From: Streptomyces sp. SirexAA-E
GTDB taxonomy: Bacteria > Actinomycetota > Actinomycetes > Streptomycetales > Streptomycetaceae
Reading direction: 5' to 3'
Assembly (NCBI RefSeq): GCF_000177195.2
Contig: NC_015953.1
Location: 6,882,001-6,946,000 of the forward strand
DNA length: 64,000 nucleotides
In this document: positions 60,336 to 64,000 of the stretch, piece by piece
Layout: the number at the start of each line of letters is the position of its first letter
How positions within the stretch are numbered: position 1 is the first letter of the stretch
Notes under the pieces: model-generated
What the model saw: the letters and a program-made list of their open reading frames with translations, nothing else
Database searches by the model: none
What the model was told of the DNA's origin: nothing
Translations under genes and position numbers: made by a program

Positions 60336-63300
60336 ATGGCCGACGCGAACAACAACCCGTTACGGAGCAAGGTGGCGATCATCGGTATGGGCTGCCGCCT
60401 GCCCGGCGGGGCCTCGGACCACCGGACGTTCTGGCGGAACCTCATGGAGGGCAAGGACTGCATCACGCCCACACCCCCCGACCGCTACGACGTCACCACG
60501 CTCGGCAGCCGCCACCGGGACAAGCCGGGACGGCTCGTCGGCGGCCGCGGCGGATACATCGACGGATTCGACGAGTTCGACCCCGAGTTCTTCGGCATCA
60601 GTCCGCGCGAGGCCGACCACATGGACCCCCAGCAGCGCAAACTGCTGGAGGTGGCCTGGGAGGCCCTGGAGGACGGCGGTCAGCGCCCCGCCGACCTCGC
60701 GGGCAGCGACGTCGCCGTCTACGTCGGCGCGTTCACCCTGGACTACAAGATCCTCCAGTTCGCCGACCTCGGCTTCACCTCGCTGGCCGCGCACACCGCG
60801 ACCGGCACCATGATGACGATGGTGTCGAACCGCATCTCGCACTGCTTCGACTTCCGGGGGCCCAGCCTCTCCATCGACACCGCGTGCAGTTCCTCCCTGG
60901 TGGCCGTGCACCTCGCCTGCCAGGCGCTGGACCGGGGGGAGAGCGACCTCGCGCTCGCCGGAGGGACGCTCCTGCACATGGCCCCGCAGTACACCGTCGC
61001 CGAGACGAAGGGCGGCTTCCTGTCACCCGGTGGCCGCTCACGGACGTTCGACGCGGACGCCGACGGCTACGTGCGGGCGGAAGGCGTCGGTCTGGTCGCG
61101 CTGAAACGCCTGGAGGACGCCCTCCGCGACGGCGACCGGATCCACGCGGTGATCCTCGGCAGCGGAGTCAACCAGGACGGCCGTACCAACGGCATCACCG
61201 TGCCCAATCCCGAGGCGCAGGTCTCCCTCATCCGGCGCGTCTGCGCCGAGGCCGGGATCACGCCCGGCGCGCTCCAGTACATGGAGGCGCACGGCACCTC
61301 GACCCCCGTCGGCGACCCCATCGAGGCCAACGCGCTGGCCCGGGCCCTGGCCGTCGGACGCGCCCCGGGCGACCGCTGCTACGTGGGTTCGGTGAAGACC
61401 AACATCGGGCACACCGAGTCCGCCGCCGGGATCGCCGGTCTCATCAAGACCGTGCTGTGCCTCAAGCACCGGCACATCCCGCCCCACATCAACCTGGAGC
61501 GCCTCAACCCCGCCATCGACGCGGCCGCACTGCCGTACGAGATCCCCAGGCGACCGACCGCCTGGCCGGAGCACGAGGGGCCCGCCCGGGCAGGGGTCAA
61601 CTCGTTCGGATTCGGCGGCACCAACGCACACGTCGTGCTGGAGGAGGCGCCACCCGGCACACCCGACGCCCCCGCCCTGGCGGCCGTGAGGACGCTTCCC
61701 CTCGAGAGGGCCGAGCCGGGGGAGCCCCGGGAGACCGCCGTGCTCGACGGACGTGGCTGGAGCATCCTGCCGCTGAGCGCCCGCCATCCGGAGGCCCTCG
61801 GCGAGATGGCCGGCCACATCGCGAGCGAACTGGCCGGCCGTGACGGCAGCCCGGGGGTGTCGCTGCCCGACCTCGGCCACACACTGGCACACCGCCGCCA
61901 GCACCTGCCCGAGCGGTTGTCCGTCGTGTACTCCTCACGCGCCTGTCTGGAGGAGGCGCTCACCGCGTACCGGCGGGGTGAGCCCCACCCCCGGGTCGTC
62001 CAGGGCCGCCTGCGTGCCGCCGACGAACGCCGGCTGGTCTGGGTCTTCACCGGCATGGGGCCCCAGTGGTGGGGGATGGGCCGCGAACTCCTCCGGGACG
62101 AGGCGGCGTTCCGGGCAGCCGTGACCGAGTGCGACCGCGTCCTGCGGGACTTCACCGGCTGGTCCCTGCTGGCGGAGATGACCGCCGGCGAATCCGCCTC
62201 GCGCATGAGCGAGACCTGGCTCGCGCAACCCGCCAACTTCGCCCTGCAGATCGGCCTGGCCGCCATGTGGCGGTCGTACGGGGTGCGGCCTGACGCCGTG
62301 GTGGGACACAGCACCGGGGAGATCGCCGCCTTCTACGAGGCGGGCGTCTACTCCCTCGAGGACGCGGTCAGGATCGTGGTGCACCGCAGCCGGCTCCAGC
62401 AGACCCTGGCCGGCACGGGCACCATGCTCGCCGTGAGCCTGTCGGAGGACGAGGCCGAGCGCCGGGTGCGCCCCTACCGGGACCGGGTCTCGATCGCCGC
62501 GGTCAACAGCCCCACCTCCCTCACGCTCGCGGGCGAGGAGGAGGCGCTGGCCCTGCTGGCCGAAGAGCTGAAGGCCGATCAGCTCTTCGCCAAGTTCCTC
62601 ACCGTCGAAGTCCCCTACCACAGCGTCGGCATGGAACGGATCAAGGACGAGCTGTTCGAGGCGCTGGCCCCGCTCGCCCCGCGCCGGGCCCGGGTCCCGC
62701 TGTACCTCACCGGCCAGGAGGGGACCGCGGACGGCCCCGAGCTCGACGCGGCGTACTGGTGGAAGAACGTGCGCGAGCGGGTGCGCTTCCGGGCGGCCGT
62801 GGACCGCCTGGCCGACGACGGGCACCAGGTGTTCCTGGAGATCGGCCCGCACCCGGTGCTCGGCCACTCGATCCGTGAATGCCTCGACGCCCAGGGGGCG
62901 TCCGGCCTCACCCTGTCCTCGATCCGCCGCAAGGAGAACGAGAGCGAGCGGTTCGCCGCCTCACTCGCCGCCCTCCACAACCTCGGCACCGGCATCGACT
63001 GGAACGCCCTCCAGCCCACCGGCAGGCCGGTCACCCTGCCCCGCTACCCCTGGAAGCGCGACCGCCACTGGACCGAGCCGCCGCCGGTCGCCCAGGTACG
63101 CCTGGGCCTCCTCGACCACCCGCTCCTCGGCCGCCGCACCGACCACGCGGAGCCGACCTGGCAGGCCCGGCTGGACACCGAGACCCTGCCGTACCTGGCC
63201 GACCACCGCATCCAGGACACCGTGGTGTTCCCCGCCGCCGGCTATCTGGAGATGGCCTCCCAGGCCGTCCTGCGGCTCACCGGAGGCACCCACACCGTCC

Positions 63301-64000
63301 TCGCCGACATCGACCTGCGCAAGGCACTCTTCCTCCCCGACGCCGAGGACAGGACCGTTCAGCTCTCGCTCTCCCTGGAGGACGCCGCCTTCACCGTCGC
63401 CTCCCCGGCCGGACCCGACGGAGAGCGGACCGTGCACGCGAGCGGCGTGGTCCGCAGCGGGCAGCGCCGCGACGCCGGCCCGCCGCTCGACGCCCCGGCG
63501 ATCCTGGCACGCACCGACCGGCACCTCGACAAACCCGCCTGCTACGCCGCGCTCGCCGGGCTCGGCTACCACTACGGACCCGCCTTCCAGGCCATCGAGG
63601 AGGTCTGGGTCGGCACCCGGGAGGTGCTCGCCCGGATCCGCCCACCCCGGGCCATCGGCGACGACGCGGCCCGCCACCACCTCCACCCGGTCCTGCTCGA
63701 CGCCTGCTTCCAGTCGCTGCTGACCCCGCAGATCCTGGAGGACGGCACCGTGCCGGGCACCGGCATCAGGCTGCCGCTCTCGGTGGGCGAGGTGGCGCTG
63801 GGACCCGTCGGCGACCAACCGCTCTGGGTACACGCCACGGTGCTCCCCGGTGACGAGGACACCACCCTCGGGGACATCGCCCTGTACGCCGACGACGGAG
63901 CGCCGCTGGGCCGGATCAGCGGATTCCGGGCCGCCGACGTGGAGAAGGCGGCGACCACCGTCGCACGCACCACCATCGACTCCTGGCTCGCCGAGACCGT
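60336..64000 (+). CDS. ftdB: Iterative type I PKS (KS-AT-DH...), start of a PTM PKS-NRPS (partial)
   Basis: The first 1221 codons of a gene that runs off the window. KS spans about 12-435, with Cys184 in DTACSSS, His319 in EAHGTS and His359 in NIGHTE. AT spans about 570-850, with Ser659 in GHSTGE and VPYHS at the specificity loop. DH runs from about 928, with His957 in DHRIQDTVVFP and Asp1122 in LLDACFQSL. The DH motif HxxxGxxxxP has Asp instead of Gly. KR, ACP and the NRPS part would lie beyond the edge. The pairing with the hydroxylase gene points to a PTM synthetase that joins two polyene chains to ornithine. Codon 9 is TTA (60360-60362), so bldA control is expected. GAGAGG precedes the ATG by six bases. 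Confidence 0.88.
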   Translation, partial: MADANNNPLRSKVAIIGMGCRLPGGASDHRTFWRNLMEGKDCITPTPPDRYDVTTLGSRHRDKPGRLVGGRGGYIDGFDEFDPEFFGISPREADHMDPQQRKLLEVAWEALEDGGQRPADLAGSDVAVYVGAFTLDYKILQFADLGFTSLAAHTATGTMMTMVSNRISHCFDFRGPSLSIDTACSSSLVAVHLACQALDRGESDLALAGGTLLHMAPQYTVAETKGGFLSPGGRSRTFDADADGYVRAEGVGLVALKRLEDALRDGDRIHAVILGSGVNQDGRTNGITVPNPEAQVSLIRRVCAEAGITPGALQYMEAHGTSTPVGDPIEANALARALAVGRAPGDRCYVGSVKTNIGHTESAAGIAGLIKTVLCLKHRHIPPHINLERLNPAIDAAALPYEIPRRPTAWPEHEGPARAGVNSFGFGGTNAHVVLEEAPPGTPDAPALAAVRTLPLERAEPGEPRETAVLDGRGWSILPLSARHPEALGEMAGHIASELAGRDGSPGVSLPDLGHTLAHRRQHLPERLSVVYSSRACLEEALTAYRRGEPHPRVVQGRLRAADERRLVWVFTGMGPQWWGMGRELLRDEAAFRAAVTECDRVLRDFTGWSLLAEMTAGESASRMSETWLAQPANFALQIGLAAMWRSYGVRPDAVVGHSTGEIAAFYEAGVYSLEDAVRIVVHRSRLQQTLAGTGTMLAVSLSEDEAERRVRPYRDRVSIAAVNSPTSLTLAGEEEALALLAEELKADQLFAKFLTVEVPYHSVGMERIKDELFEALAPLAPRRARVPLYLTGQEGTADGPELDAAYWWKNVRERVRFRAAVDRLADDGHQVFLEIGPHPVLGHSIRECLDAQGASGLTLSSIRRKENESERFAASLAALHNLGTGIDWNALQPTGRPVTLPRYPWKRDRHWTEPPPVAQVRLGLLDHPLLGRRTDHAEPTWQARLDTETLPYLADHRIQDTVVFPAAGYLEMASQAVLRLTGGTHTVLADIDLRKALFLPDAEDRTVQLSLSLEDAAFTVASPAGPDGERTVHASGVVRSGQRRDAGPPLDAPAILARTDRHLDKPACYAALAGLGYHYGPAFQAIEEVWVGTREVLARIRPPRAIGDDAARHHLHPVLLDACFQSLLTPQILEDGTVPGTGIRLPLSVGEVALGPVGDQPLWVHATVLPGDEDTTLGDIALYADDGAPLGRISGFRAADVEKAATTVARTTIDSWLAET

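Overview
The window looks like chromosomal DNA of a Streptomyces species. G+C is very high, third codon positions are almost always G or C, GTG starts and GAAAGG/GGAGG-type ribosome sites are common, and iron boxes of the DmdR/IdeR type are present. A putative polycyclic tetramate macrolactam (PTM) locus lies at the right edge; such loci are frequent in the S. griseus/albus group, so that placement is an inference. I recognised 57 protein genes, two of them cut by the window edges. I saw no tRNA, rRNA, CRISPR array, transposase or integrase.

Layout. 1-2.7 kb: the tail of a CocE/NonD-like hydrolase and a large HPII-type catalase (katE). 3.1-22.1 kb: a catabolic island. It holds a cupin, a carboxymuconolactone-decarboxylase-like protein, a ribose-type ABC importer, a LysR regulator, an extradiol-type VOC protein, two aldehyde dehydrogenases, a fumarylacetoacetase-fold protein, a small VOC protein, an alpha/beta hydrolase, an HbpS/GlcG protein, a MetE-fold protein without most zinc ligands, an ABM monooxygenase, an LhgO-like oxidase, an amidohydrolase, a thiamine-diphosphate enzyme and an Ldh-type dehydrogenase. 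The set reads as uptake, ring (or enol) cleavage and processing of 2-oxo/2-hydroxy acids. I cannot name the substrate. A 17-bp motif, GCGCAAC-N6-TTGC and variants, recurs at four of its promoters and may be the LysR target.

22.2-31.5 kb: an iron-regulated catechol siderophore region with an esterase (fes), dhbCEB for 2,3-dihydroxybenzoate activation, and a complete ferri-siderophore importer around an iron box. dhbA, an aryl carrier protein and the NRPS are not in the window. 31.5-34.6 kb: an EF-G-binding (FBP) protein, then a NUDIX, NAD-kinase-like and SPFH gene trio. 34.8-38 kb: TetR, PAP2 phosphatase, DMT transporter and PadR, with an exceptional 23-bp inverted repeat between TetR and PAP2. 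38-44.8 kb: a FadH-type dienoyl-CoA reductase, DoxX, a DUF1206 membrane protein, a photolyase and an SDR/DUF2867 protein. 45-47.1 kb: TatA, Spo0M and MarR, linked by a shared palindrome. 47.3-58.7 kb: MMPL transporter, adenosine deaminase, a TetR/SDR/alcohol dehydrogenase group, a SulP transporter with a small secreted protein, a pyrimidine-dimer-glycosylase-like protein, and a TetR/MFS efflux pair.

59.3-64 kb: a fatty acid hydroxylase/sterol desaturase followed by a large type I PKS (KS-AT-DH before the window ends). This gene pair is the hallmark start of PTM clusters of the frontalamide (ftdA-ftdB) type. The PKS carries a rare TTA leucine codon at position 9, so its translation should depend on the bldA tRNA.
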